Of a DNA stretch of 64,000 nt, positions 36,203-47,137 are shown piece after piece (positions within the stretch are counted from its first letter, which is position 1; each line of letters starts with the position of its first letter). The DNA is from Ceratobasidium sp. AG-K. Its lineage: Eukaryota > Basidiomycota > Agaricomycetes > Cantharellales > Ceratobasidiaceae. The translations under genes were made by a program, and so were the position numbers. The notes under the pieces are model-generated. The model was not told the origin of the DNA, did no database searches, and worked only from the letters and a program-made list of their open reading frames with translations. The DNA lies in the NCBI GenBank assembly GCA_037039685.1, contig JAWNGF010000002.1, positions 3,162,001 through 3,226,000 of the forward strand, written 5' to 3'.

Positions 36203-36591
36203 ATGCTAGTAGTAGTGTAACGCCCCTCGTTGGGGTTGTAAGTATGTGATTGTGTGACCCATTTGCAAAATGGGTCGAGGAAACCTGAGCTTTCAAACAA
36301 GAAGATACAAACCTACCCGCAACGTAAACAAACTCAAAGCTTGGGCGAGGTTCTGTGTAACATTTATAACCGGGCAGAAGTTGCTGAGCAGGGTACCTCG
36401 ACGGCATGATATCTACCAATTCCGTGGTGATAGAGCCACGTTCGACGGCCCGCGTCCCATCAGTTTCAAATCAGTACCGGGACGCTCCGGCCTTCCGCCA
36501 CGAAGTGCGGTCCAACCGTGTTAAGACCGAGCCGGATAGGCCCGGTGATTGGGTAGATATGCTGTGCCATCGAAAAAAAGTGCAGATCACG
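36203..36591 (+). promoter_or_regulatory. promoter region of the SHMT gene
   Basis: Noncoding sequence ahead of the start at 36592. The frame of the gene is open for some distance upstream, but no conserved protein sequence appears there. No TATA box is obvious. Confidence 0.4.
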
Positions 36592-38402
36592 ATGCTCAGC
36601 CTCCGCACAACACTCACTCGCTCTCTCTCCCGACGACCAGCTCACTTCCTTCGCACCATGGCTAACATCCCCAATCCTACCGACTTTAACAAGGACCTCT
36701 ACGCGCCTCTTGCTGAGGTCGACCCGGAGATCCAGAACATTGTCGACAAGGAGACATGGCGCCAGTTTTCCGGTCTCGAGCTCATTGCCTCCGAGGCACG
36801 TCTGTGCTATCTCCGCAACTCATATATACTAACTTTGAGATAGAATTTGACGAGCTTGGCGGTAATGCAGGCCAATGGGTCGATCCTTACCAACAAGTAC
36901 TCTGAAGGCTTGCCTGGGGCCCGCTACTACGGCGGCAACGAGGTGAGTCATACGAGTAAATTTTATTCCCCAATTAATATGTTTCCAGCACATCGACGAG
37001 CTCGAGCGATTGTGTCAAAAGCGCGCCCTCCAGGCGTTCAATCTTGACCCGGCCGTCTGGGGAGTCAATGTCCAGCCTTATTCTGGCAGTGTACGTGGCA
37101 GCGACACGGTCCGACCAACTGATCCCAATATTGATACTTTTGCAGACCGCCAACTTTGCTGCCTTCACTGCTCTTATCCAACCTCAGGACCGAATCATGG
37201 GCCTCGGCCTTCCTGATGGTGGTCACCTTACTCACGGATACTATACTGCCAAGAAAAAGATCTCCGCCTCTTCGATTTATTTCCAGTCATTCCCGTACGG
37301 CTTGGACCCTGCTACCCAGCTCATCGACTATGATGGCCTCGAGAAACAGGCACGGCTTTTCAAGCCACGCCTGGTTGTGTGTGGAGCGAGTGCCTACCCT
37401 CGTGATTGGGAGTATGCTCGCCTCAAGCAGGTCTGCGACGAGCATGGTGCATGGTTGATGGCCGACATTGCACATACTAGTGGCCTTGTCGCCGCACAGG
37501 AGCTCAAGAACCCCTTCGAGTACTGTGATGTGGTTACGACGACGACACATAAAACCCTTCGAGGACCCCGAGCTGGTCTCATTTTTTTCAGAAAGGACAA
37601 CGCTTATGCGAAGGACATCGAGACGAGGGTCAACAACGCAGTCTTCCCCGCTTGCCAGGGCGGTCCTCACAACAATGTGCGTCTCGCATCGATTCATGTC
37701 ATCCAATCTGGGAACTTACATCATTCATCGATCGTAGACGATTGCCGCCATCGCAACCGCGCTCAAGCAAGTAGCGACCCCGGCTTTCAAGGAATATGCA
37801 AAGCAGGTGATCGCAAACGCTCGCGTGCTCAGCCAGTACCTTGTCGAAAAGGACTACAAGCTCCAGACCTCTGGTAGCGATAACCACTTGGTTCTCTGGG
37901 ACCTCCGGCCCCTCGGTTTGACTGGTAGCAAGGTCGAAAAAGTGTGCGATCTGCTGCACATTACCATCAACAGTAGGTCTATATGCACGATGTTTCCGCG
38001 GATGGAACTGACGACGTTTTCTCAGAAAACGCCGTGTCCGGTGACAAGTCTGCTCAAGTACCTGGTGGTATCCGACTTGGTACGAGCGCTTTGACCTCTC
38101 GCTCAATGAAGGAGGAGGACATCAAGCAGGTCGCCGAGTTTTTGCACCGTGCAGTGCAACTTTCTCTGTCTCTCCAAAAGCAGGCGGGAAGCAAGCTCCT
38201 CAAGGTATGTCTGGCCATTCATTCTATTCCGGTATGCTGATTCCTCCACCAGGACTTTGAGCGCGCGGCTACCGAGGGCCAAGGCAAGGCTGACGTCGAG
38301 GTACTGAGGAAGGATGTGCAAGCGTTTGCGCGCCGCTGGCCTCTTCCAGGTGTGGATGTGAGCAGCCTCGTTCGGCCTGCCGGCATCCCCGAGGATCACT
38401 AG
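36592..38402 (+). CDS. SHM2: serine hydroxymethyltransferase (PLP enzyme), probably dual-targeted
   Basis: Interconverts serine and tetrahydrofolate with glycine and 5,10-methylene-THF. Conserved blocks in order are: GLELIASE and [76 protein letters not shown], and [14 protein letters not shown], in which the Lys of HKT binds pyridoxal phosphate. Further on come [25 protein letters not shown] and [13 protein letters not shown]. The stop is TAG at 38400. The first ATG (36592) gives [20 protein letters not shown], a good mitochondrial presequence; a second in-frame ATG at 36658 gives [10 protein letters not shown], the normal cytosolic start. One gene could thus serve both compartments. The first intron (36796-36843) must use a GC donor to keep the invariant SEN motif. 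The gene symbol follows the yeast cytosolic enzyme and is approximate. Confidence 0.92.
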
Positions 38403-39532
38403 ATTGCTCTATCTCGAGTTTGGAGAGTGGATAGAAAGGTTAATGGCAGATGATTCAACGTCATAGTTAACGATGTAGTGAAAAGGGCATTCAACATCGC
38501 CCAGCTGTTCCATTGCATTTATTTGAAGTTCTCAGGAGGTTGTGTGTATGTGCTTCGGTGCGAAGTAGTTGACCCGATACTACCATTTGTGGGCAAGGAC
38601 TGGCTAAGTGTGTGGCTGATTCGTGCATCGCACATTCATCCATGTATATGCAGATCGGGAAAGCTGCGTGCACCATTAAAGGTGGATGGCCTCGTCGCGC
38701 GTTTCACTTCAGCACGACCAAGGTGGCGCTCTCTGGTACCATTTACGGCAGGCTAGGGGATGGTCACATTCACTTCGCATTGTGATTACACTTTACAAGC
38801 CAGGGACGCCGACATAGCCGCAGGCAAGTGACGTACTCGGAGGTCTCTCTATACTAGTACCGGATGGGCCGGCAAGTTTGTTAGAGTCATGAGCGGGTGG
38901 TAAGTTTGTCTGTCATTTACGCATCGGGGATAAAGATTGGATTCGTTTTTGAGCGTCGAACAGCGATAACGGGAATAAATATCGGTCGAAGCAACTCTGA
39001 GAGCAAATTTCAAACCGAATAATTGGGTAGAAAGCCAATCTTATTGCCTAATCTGGGCTAAAAATCCCTTGCAGTGGACGCTCACACTATACGCATTGGT
39101 ACCCGTAATACTGTTTTTATTTTATTTTTATAAACAACTGGTGTGCATTACCCATGCGCGGGGGATGTGTAGTGGGTGTTACGTTGCTTACTGAGTGATC
39201 ATATATTGCCGTCATATTACTAAGAGGAAAAGCTATACCCTGACGGGCGGTTCAGATGATTGTTGTTTACACAGCTCAGAGTTTCGCCGTCTAGAATATT
39301 CGCTTCTTGTTAGGTGAGTTTCATGAGCATATGGGTGGTTGTATGCATGAATCATGCTCGAGTAGGTAAGTCAGTCGCGGGAGTATCGACCATCCCAAGA
39401 CACAGAGTGAATTGTGATATACTAGACAGATCTCGAGACTATAAGAGCGGGGAGCGGCCGGCCTGTGAGCACCAGAATTGAGACTTGCGTTCTAGATTTT
39501 ATTCCTATAAAATCTTATTTTGTTTATTCTCT
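38403..39532. other. intergenic, no gene seen
   Basis: AT-rich, with frames below 95 codons and no motif. A weak TATA-like stretch (gatatactag near 39416) lies about 115 bases before the next small gene. Confidence 0.45.
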
Positions 39533-39915
39533 ATGCCTGCGGTTTATACGTTTCAACCACCCACCCGGTATCTCAATTTCCACGCTCAGCTACAAGAATG
39601 GGCCGACAAGAACCATGTTCAACTCGAATGGAAACTCGCGCAAGCAGAGTTCGTCGATGGAGAACAGGTTCATTCGGTCTACCCATGTAGTGAGCAATGG
39701 AATGAAGAAACATTTCCGGGACTAAATCGAAAAGCCAGTCGCCGGAAATCAACAATGCTGGGCCATAGGCCGCGCACGGCAAATAAAGCAAGCCAAGGAG
39801 GTTTCGGCTGAAATAGTCATCAAGACTCCGGGGGCCTTGTAAGTTCACCATGACCTGCGCGATCGCAACTGAGTATATGCGATTCAGGGACGCTGCATTG
39901 GGGTTAGGTTCATGA
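39533..39915 (+). CDS. small single dsRNA-binding-domain protein (copy E)
   Basis: Exons 39533-39686, 39739-39838 and 39888-39915 give 93 residues. The N-terminal part reads LNFHAQLQEWADKNHVQLEW, the helix 1 and strand 1 of a dsRBD, and shares QLQEWA..xxVQL.W with copy D. A 52-base phase-1 intron follows Tyr-Pro. Exon 2 gives GRARQIKQAKEVSAEIVIK, a helix 2 with several basic residues and a recognisable K.AK pattern. The stop at 39840 overlaps a GTAAGT donor; removing 49 bases adds a tail Leu-Asp-Ala-Ala-Leu-Gly that resembles those of the other copies. This copy lies more than 22 kb from its nearest relative. RNA binding is inferred. Confidence 0.66.
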
Positions 39916-40106
39916 ATTGCGGGCTCAATATATTATTCCGTATTGTTAATATGCCAATCAAATTGTGTATATTGATTGTGTGTCCCGAGAGCGCCGCGCA
40001 CGTGGTCGTTGGGTAAGGGATTGGGAATTTGATTACGTTTGTGACATAAACGCTGTGCCAATAGAGGGCAAAAGCATCTCCACCACCACTTGCTGCCACG
40101 ACGACG

Positions 40107-42316
40107 ATGGGAAAGACTTCTGCAGAGACGGACCGAAAGGAGTTTGATGCGCGCGATGCGTCGTCGCTCTCGCTCCCCGCCAATGCCCACGACGCCGCAG
40201 AGCCGATGGCCGAGTCGGGCGAAGGCAAGCTCAAGATGATTGTGGGGCTGGTCAAGAAGTGCCTGGGCGTAAAGGACATTGCCACGATGTGGGTTGTTTA
40301 TCCACCGAAAAGCGGTTACTGACGAGGAAAAAGGCGTATTTCTCTACCAGCTTCGCTCCTGGAGCCCATTCCCAATCTAGAGTACTGGAACTATCTAGAC
40401 CGCCCGGATGTTTTTGCGGCGTACGTCTGCTGTCGATCTTGTCTGCGATGCTGATATTTACACCACCTTAACATCAATAGGATCAATGATTCTGATGATA
40501 GCCTACAGCGCATGCTCGCGGTGCTCCGATTCACGTTCACGAAAGATCTCAAGTTTGTTCACGGCAAGATCTGCAAACCATACAATTCAGTTCTCGGTGA
40601 GTGCGCGCGTATTTTCCTGTGATCTCATGATGCTCAACGAGATCTTCGGGTGCGGTTGCTTAGGAGAGTATTTCCGCTCTCATACGTCCTTTGTCCCCTT
40701 GGCCTATCCTGCCGATCCCATGGAGCCCCCGGTTTTCCCCCCGCATACCTTAATCTCACATAGCTCTGGCCTGTCTGCCTCGGATCAAGTACCGAGCGAA
40801 ACTGCCAGCGTTCGTTCAACCACTTCTACAAGTGGCCCCAATGCGGCTCGGAACCACAAGCACCGCTCAAACAGCGGCGCAGCAGCCGGCCTGAACGGGG
40901 CTGGCGAAGCGGACGGGGCAGATAGCGCTGAAGGCGGTGCCGCAGGTGATGAGCGTGTTAGAGTTGTTTTCCTGGTTAGTTGATGAACTGCTTGTTGCTA
41001 TTGCGAACGGGCCCCGATTAACCGTGTTTCCTCAGACCGAGCAAGTCTCTCACCATCCTCCCATCTCGAGTTTCTATATTACGGTCCCGGAGCGCGGCAT
41101 AGAAGCGTGTGGTGTGAGTTCTGAGCGCCCTTAATTTGAACTCATGGCTGATTTGTTTGTGCTGGTTTCGTCATTCCACCCCACTTTGCCATAAATATCC
41201 CAATTGCACTTTAAACCTGGATCAATTGAAGGTCGATCAAATCTCAGCCAAGGTTACCGGTACATCTGTGCGAGTCACTCCTGGTTCCCTGAACAAGGGA
41301 ATTTTCATCAGCTTAACCAAAGGACCAGGTGCGGCTTGCAAACCATCCTAATGCGGGGACTTTCTCGCGTTACATGGTCTGTTCATTCATTAACTCGTGA
41401 TTTCTCCGGGCAGGAAATGGCGAGAAGTATCGTATCACGCACAACTCGGCCAATGTTAATGGCATATTGCGTGGTCAATTCTATGCGACAATGAGTGATT
41501 GCGTGAGTGTCGCTTGGCTGGATTCGCCAACGGTGTTTCTCAACCTGATCGTCATTTTTAGACCATTGTAACTTGTGAGCGACCGGGAAAGGATAGTCTG
41601 CGCGCAGTCATCGAGTACAAGGAGGAGGTGAGTGCTTGTTCACGCGGCTCGGAGAATGAACTGACACGGCACGCTACACGATTGAATAGTCCTGGTTGGG
41701 CAAGTCGCAGTTTCTCGTGGAGGGTGTTATCCACACGTATAATCCTTCCGATCCCGACGAATGCGCGTCATGGAACCGGGTAAAGAATGTCCCACAATCG
41801 CGCGTCGTAGCCACATTCGATGGAACTTGGCGCGGATCAATCAAATGGAAAAGGGTGGGAGAAACTGTGAGCGTTGGGGTTATTTCAAGGGGTTCAACTA
41901 GTACTAAGACTGCGTACCCGTCTTGCCTTAGGATACTCACACTCTGGTTGATCTTTCCAATTTGGCGATAATTCCTAAACAAGTGCGGCCCATCGAGCAA
42001 CAATTGCCAAACGAGTCTCACCGGTTGTGGGAGCACGTGACCAAGAACTTATTGTCGAAGAATTATGGCGAGGCGACACGAGTCAAGCAGAACATTGAGC
42101 AGCAGCAGCGCGATGACGCAGCTGCGAGAAAGGCCAAGAACGAAGAGTAAGTTGTTTCCCGTCCTCGAACAATGCCGGTACTTACGGGGAGCCGATAGAT
42201 TCGTGCCCGTCTACTTCGAGCCGGATATCTCCAGCGGGCAGCCCGTGCTCACCACTGAGGGACGCAGGGTGGTGGAGGAGGAGCTTGCGTTGGCGGCGTC
42301 AACACCATTGGCGTAA
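40107..42316 (+). CDS. oxysterol-binding protein homologue (lipid transfer)
   Basis: A stand-alone OSBP-related domain with no PH or ankyrin part. After a short Ala/Glu-rich N-terminus (start 40107), the lid region and core read ISLPASLLEPIPNLEYW, LRFTFTKDLKFVHGKICKPY and NSVLGEYF. The family signature EQVSHHPPISSFY, with the two phosphoinositide-binding histidines, is near 41040. Between these, about 85 residues of Ser/Thr/Ala-rich linker (RSTTSTSGPNAARNHKHRSN and so on) are inserted. Later blocks are KGIFISLTKGPG, YRITHNSANVNGILRGQFY, TFDGTWRGSIKW and a C-terminal helix with WEHVTKNLLSKNYGEATR. Such proteins exchange sterol or phosphatidylserine for PI4P at membrane contacts. Introns are short and the whole frame is intact to TAA at 42314. 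Confidence 0.88.
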
Positions 42317-43443
42317 CATTTCTTTACACATTGTTTGAATGGTATAGTGCATACATATATCTAGATGAGGGGAGGGTTCCCGATGGGAGTCTCCTGTGGG
42401 CTTGTAATAGTTTGATCTTAATAGCATTGGCCGGTTTTGATGATATAGTTCTTGTGTGTTGTGAGAGTGTGTTTTTTGTGATGGTTAGGGACCTTGCTGA
42501 GCCTGGAAGGCAGCATACACCAAGAATCTTGCAGGGTTGCAGTATCAATGGGAGGTGCTCGTTGAGCTGTTGGCAACTTCAAAACGCTCAGGAGGAGCAG
42601 CAAGCAGAGTTCACGCCCATCTTGGAAGGGCCCCACGATGTTGAGCGCTTGCATGTGTGCATTGCTTGTTTTACTTCCTACATGAACTATGGTCAGACCA
42701 CTATGGTGTAGCAGTCACAGTAATGGTTCCGAGATGGAGTGGAGGTGCCACACAAGGCATGGCAACTTGGTTCTTTGTACATGCATGTGTTAGACCAGTA
42801 CCCTTCAAAGGACCTGGGTTTCCACCTGTTCCCCTGTTCTTGTTCATACTACCAGATCAATTGTGTAAAGCCTTGTCATTACAGCCATTTGCAATGAGCA
42901 TTGCACTTGGCGCTTTTCATGATCAAAAGTTGACCCTGGGGGCTTCATTTGTTGGTCAATGTTAAATTTGTTTATACAAATCATAGGAATAACACAAAAA
43001 TACTTGAGAGCCTTCAAGATACTATTGCAGGGGCTTGAAAAAAAATAGTTGAAATTCTGTCAATTTGCTTCACAGTGAGCAAGGAGATTGGGGACTGAGA
43101 GGAGCACCAGATGGGCCATTAGTCCCCCAATTCTAAGTGTTTCAGTATGTGAAATATACATGAGAACCACAGAGCTGAGACACAGGTGGAAGTACTTACC
43201 ACACATGATTATCATAAAAACTCAGCAAGATCAGTTGGAGTGTGTATTTTACTCATTCTGAGCTCAAATCTTGGTGGATTTTCTTTTATATTTTGACCAT
43301 TAGATTTGCATGGTGACATTGCAGGTGAAAATATTTTTGTCTAAGTGACATGGTAACATTTGAGGTTGTAAATTGCTCAGACTCTTAGCTGATTTGTTTT
43401 TTGATCTCCACCTTGATTTACACTTGCTTTGACCACAGCCACC
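42317..43443. other. transition from gene space to the transposon nest
   Basis: The first 250 bases are the 3' flank of the OSBP gene. From about 42.6 kb the composition changes to that of the mobile-element region on the right. No protein motif was found in the frames present. Confidence 0.4.
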
Positions 43444-43974
43444 ATGGCCTCAAAAAAGCACCCCTACTCTCAAGATGCTCAGGACATTGTAATACACATG
43501 TCCCTCTTTCTCAAACACACTGAGATTGCTCTATATACTGGAATTAGTTTGCAAACTGTCTAATCAATACTAGGTCATTTCCATCAGACTGGGTTGTGCA
43601 GCCTTCCAACCTCCAAACAGCAAGGTGGATGTACCAGAATGCATACTCATGTTGATATTCAGCTATTTTTTCACTAAAGCCCAATCTATGAGTCTGTTTA
43701 CACAGCTATACACCTGGTTTCTCCTCAGAGCAGTATGTCAACAACCAGATATTTATCTTGATGAGCTTGAGTGTATGCTGTGGGACTCACAAGGGATTGA
43801 TGTATCTCTCAGCACCATCTGGTGGAGCTTGAAATGTGCTGGGTTGTCACTGAAGAAGGTGAGCTGCACTCATTGATCATATCAATTTGCATACCTAATA
43901 TGTAGAGATTACTAAACAGGCTGCTGAATGCAACAAGCAGAAACAACTACATTGCTCCTGCTGCCTTCCAATGC
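43444..43974 (+). pseudogene. Tc1/mariner-like transposase, N-terminal fragment
   Basis: The frame opens with MASKKHPYSQDAQDIVIHMS and a helix-turn-helix (TEIALYTGISLQTV). An in-frame stop follows, and then in another frame come DIYLDELECMLWDSQGID and VSLSTIWWSLKCAGLSLKK, which is the second, winged helix-turn-helix typical of Tc1-type transposases. The catalytic DDE domain is missing. The sequence ends at 43974, where the LTR-B fragment begins. Stop, frameshift and truncation make this a dead fragment. Confidence 0.7.
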
Positions 43975-44016
43975 TGTTACGACCTGCTCAGAGAAGGGTT
44001 GTTTGAGACTTATGAG
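43975..44016 (-). repeat. LTR-B, 3' end of a solo LTR (first part, split by Gypsy-1)
   Basis: Starts tgttacgacctgctcagaga and matches, inverted, the end of the complete LTR at 54698-55204. The other part of the same LTR resumes at 50963, on the far side of Gypsy-1. Confidence 0.75.
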
Positions 44017-44021
44017 CAAGC

Positions 44022-44435
44022 TGTCATGAGCTGACTAAGCTCAGACATTTTATTCTGATTTTATATTCTTTTTTTCGAACACTTTCCTTTTTTGGTACAA
44101 ATGTCCTTTGGTGTTTAACTTGTATGATGTGATGTATTTGTCTTTTCATTTGATATTGGTGCTGCTTCTGGAACTTCCAGAATATTGAGTCATACCTCTT
44201 ATCTCACTTATCATCAGTTGTACTTGGCTTTCTCACACCAATAGATGATGACATGGCACTGATCCCTCATGTATATAAACCCAGAGGTCAAGCCGGTTAA
44301 TGACAAGGCTTGACCTCCTCTCCACTAGGACTTGCTCAATCAAATCCTCTTACTATCATTACTCCTTGGGTTCTAAGACTTGTCTAAGTCAAGCCACTTA
44401 ACCTTTTATACACCTAATTGATCCAAGTTGGGACA
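44022..44435 (+). repeat. Gypsy-1 5' LTR
   Basis: Begins TGTCATGAGCTGAC and ends AAGTTGGGACA. It holds a TATA-like element (gtatataaac) near 44273, about 160 bases from its right end. A nearly identical copy is at 50548-50962. Confidence 0.92.
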
Positions 44436-44879
44436 TTAGGTCAAGCCTTTTAAGCATCAGCCTTAAGCTCCTGCTCTTCCACCAAGTAGATAGAATGTAC
44501 ACGGGAAAACAGGCATAGTACAACAGACAACAAGCTATACTTGATATAGACCAGTAGTCCCACATTGCTATATGCTGTCAGTGAACCCAATTGTTATCCT
44601 CTTTTGGGTCATAGTGGCTTTAGTCAGCAAAATACACCCTTACTCTGTCATACACTGTTGCTATCACACCCGCCCAAGGCTGTTGATAACTGATAAGATC
44701 AGATAAGGAGTATATAAAGCAAAAGCTTAGTGTCTAGCACCCTTCACATCCAAATCAACATCTTGAGGAAGCCAGATCCTCTCAAGCCAACCTGGAAAGT
44801 GGTTGGAGCACCACCCAAGTTAACACTCACATCCATCAAGAACCACATCAACTTGTCATTTCCATCAGTATGCACTAAA

Positions 44880-45530
44880 AAGGGATTAATTGGTAACTGA
44901 CTAATTAACCTTAAAAGTGTTCCTGCATTCTTTAGCCTCTGCAAAGCAGTCTTTAGACTAAAGGACTTTGTACTTGATCTAGACACCAAAGTCAATGAAT
45001 TAAACAGTTGAATTGAGGTACTGGAAGAAGATCAAGTTGAGTAAACAGAGGAACTAAAGGTCAGGCATACAAGAAACAACAAAAACCACAACCAACTTGA
45101 AGCCAACTATCAAACACTCCACTCAAGGCTTGAGTTCATCAAAATAAGCATTGAGAACATGAACAAGCAACAAGCCAATCAAGATCATGTCCAAAGCATA
45201 AACCTAGCTGACACCAACATCAAAGTTGAGCACATGCAAGAACAAACCCATGTCCTGATCAAAAATTGTGACCAACATATTAAAATCCAAGAAAAACACA
45301 CTTGAAAGGTCAAAAACCTCATCAACAACAACAAACGTCAGTGGCACACCATCAAGACCCTTAAAGACAAAATCAAGAGCAAATATTGTCATCTTCCAAC
45401 AGAAGTGCATATTCCTATTAACCAGGATTATTGCCTTCTAAATCACCTTAATACCATCACACCCAACCCTTTTCAGTGGGACCAAGACCTTGACTCACAC
45501 AGGAACAACACAGGGAACAGCTTAGACTAG
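44880..45530 (+). pseudogene. coiled-coil ORF relic upstream of gag in Gypsy-1
   Basis: Between the 5' LTR and gag, one frame reads through about 200 codons with three in-frame stops (near 45008, 45042 and 45302) and ends with TAG at 45528. The residues are Gln, Asn, Lys, Glu and His rich with heptad-like spacing, for example LEFIKISIENMNKQQANQDH. It may be an N-terminal gag module or a separate leader ORF that has decayed. The boundary on the left is approximate. Confidence 0.45.
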
Positions 45531-45750
45531 AATCACTATCACTCTTTATTGAAGACATTTGTTGTAACTATATATACAAACAGTACAACAAACTAGGAGT
45601 AATCAACGTGTTGTTCTTGGAAGACAAAAACCTTGAATTGGTGTTTTTGAGGAGTTTGCGCTTCATTAAAGATAGAAAGGTTCAAAGAAGGATTTGCAAT
45701 ATTTTGTATGGTCTTGGATCCCAATAAATCTACTTGTTCCCCGCTCCAAC

Positions 45751-47103
45751 ATGTTGAGAGCCCCATCACCAAGTCAAGGGGGATTTACCCAAATTTTGGC
45801 AACATCTGGACCTGATGTAGTTGCACATGCAATCAATGCTTTAATAGACAAAGTGCAAAAAATTAAGGGTCACATCAATGCCTTGAATGGTATCACCTCT
45901 ACCCTAGAACAGGGAATTGACAACAACATTGCAGACATCATTGCAATTCAGAATCAAACTGCACAAATCACACCCCTTCACCAATTAATGAATGCAGTGT
46001 CTCAGTCACTTGCAAACCTGGGAGCAACACCCTCCACCACCACGTCAACAACTACTCCAGGATACAAACTCAAAATGCACCCCCCAGAAGAATTCTCTGG
46101 AGATATGGACAAATTTGATGAGTTTAAATCGCAATGCACCTTGTACATAAACCACACATCCCCACAAGCAACCACAGAACAGAAAATCACCTACATCATG
46201 GGTTACTGCAAAGGACCTGCCTACATATGGATGCAACCAGGAATTGATGCAGACACAGCACAAAGGGGAGCAACAAATTGGCTACATGACATGGATGAAT
46301 TCTGGAATGAAATGCAAGCCAGGTTTGGTGACGTTCACAAGATTGATTGCTTCAGGCAACTATACAAGAAGCTGATCCAGAAGAATTCAGTCCAAGACTA
46401 TCTACAAGACTTCATTACTTATTCATTGGTACTTGGGTACACTGACCGAGTACTCCTTGATGATTTCTACAATGGTCTCAAAGACAAAATCAAGATGGCC
46501 ATGGTATTGCAAAACATTAAACCCCATGAAGCAACAAGAACCTTCAACCAAGTTTGCAAAAGGGCCTTGGAGATCAATTCCACAATGAACACCATCAATG
46601 CACACAAGAATACCCAAAGCCTGCAAACTAGCACTTCAAAACAAGCCACATCTAAGGCAGCTACAGGCAACCCAAACACTGTACTAGGACAAAGGTTCAA
46701 CATAAATGACTGCATCTTTATGTCAAAACCTACAGGGGGGGTGCAATATGGCAAAATCTCAAGTATCACCAGAAACGCCAAGGGCCACCCAGTTCCACAA
46801 ATTTCCTGGGATGATGGAACTAAAGGAAATGTCCAATTTGGAGCAATTCAAAAGGAAACCAGAAACACTACCTTCAATGCTCCTACACTCCAAACACCTA
46901 AATCATCCACTCCTGCAAAAGACCCCAATGCAGTGGATCTTGATGGCAAAGGAAAAGGACCAATGATTTGCTTCACCTGCAGCAGCAAGGGACATTCAGC
47001 AAGGGTCTGTCCTTCCAAGAGCACAGCATCAGGTTTTGAAGCTCAGATTGAAGAAATCTCTTCAGATATTGAGTTGGGAAAAGACATCACCAAGGCTTAT
47101 TGA
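45751..47103 (+). CDS. Gypsy-1 Gag-like nucleocapsid protein
   Basis: An intact frame from ATG 45751 to TGA 47101, about 450 residues. The N-terminal third is helical (ALIDKVQKIKGHINALNGI). The centre is the retrotransposon Gag core (MHPPEEFSGDMDKFDEFKSQ and later FWNEMQARFGDVHKIDCFRQ). The C-terminus has a single CCHC zinc knuckle, CFTCSSKGHSARVC. It packages element RNA into virus-like particles. The stop overlaps the start of the pol frame, which is shifted by -1 relative to gag, so a frameshift or internal start would be needed for pol. Confidence 0.85.
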   Translation: MLRAPSPSQGGFTQILATSGPDVVAHAINALIDKVQKIKGHINALNGITSTLEQGIDNNIADIIAIQNQTAQITPLHQLMNAVSQSLANLGATPSTTTSTTTPGYKLKMHPPEEFSGDMDKFDEFKSQCTLYINHTSPQATTEQKITYIMGYCKGPAYIWMQPGIDADTAQRGATNWLHDMDEFWNEMQARFGDVHKIDCFRQLYKKLIQKNSVQDYLQDFITYSLVLGYTDRVLLDDFYNGLKDKIKMAMVLQNIKPHEATRTFNQVCKRALEINSTMNTINAHKNTQSLQTSTSKQATSKAATGNPNTVLGQRFNINDCIFMSKPTGGVQYGKISSITRNAKGHPVPQISWDDGTKGNVQFGAIQKETRNTTFNAPTLQTPKSSTPAKDPNAVDLDGKGKGPMICFTCSSKGHSARVCPSKSTASGFEAQIEEISSDIELGKDITKAY

Positions 47104-47137
47104 GGAGCCAAGTACTTGGTGATATATTAGCTAGTAA

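Noticed and set aside
37287..37706. Minus-strand frame of 139 codons
   Set aside because: Shadow of the highly conserved serine hydroxymethyltransferase exon on the plus strand.
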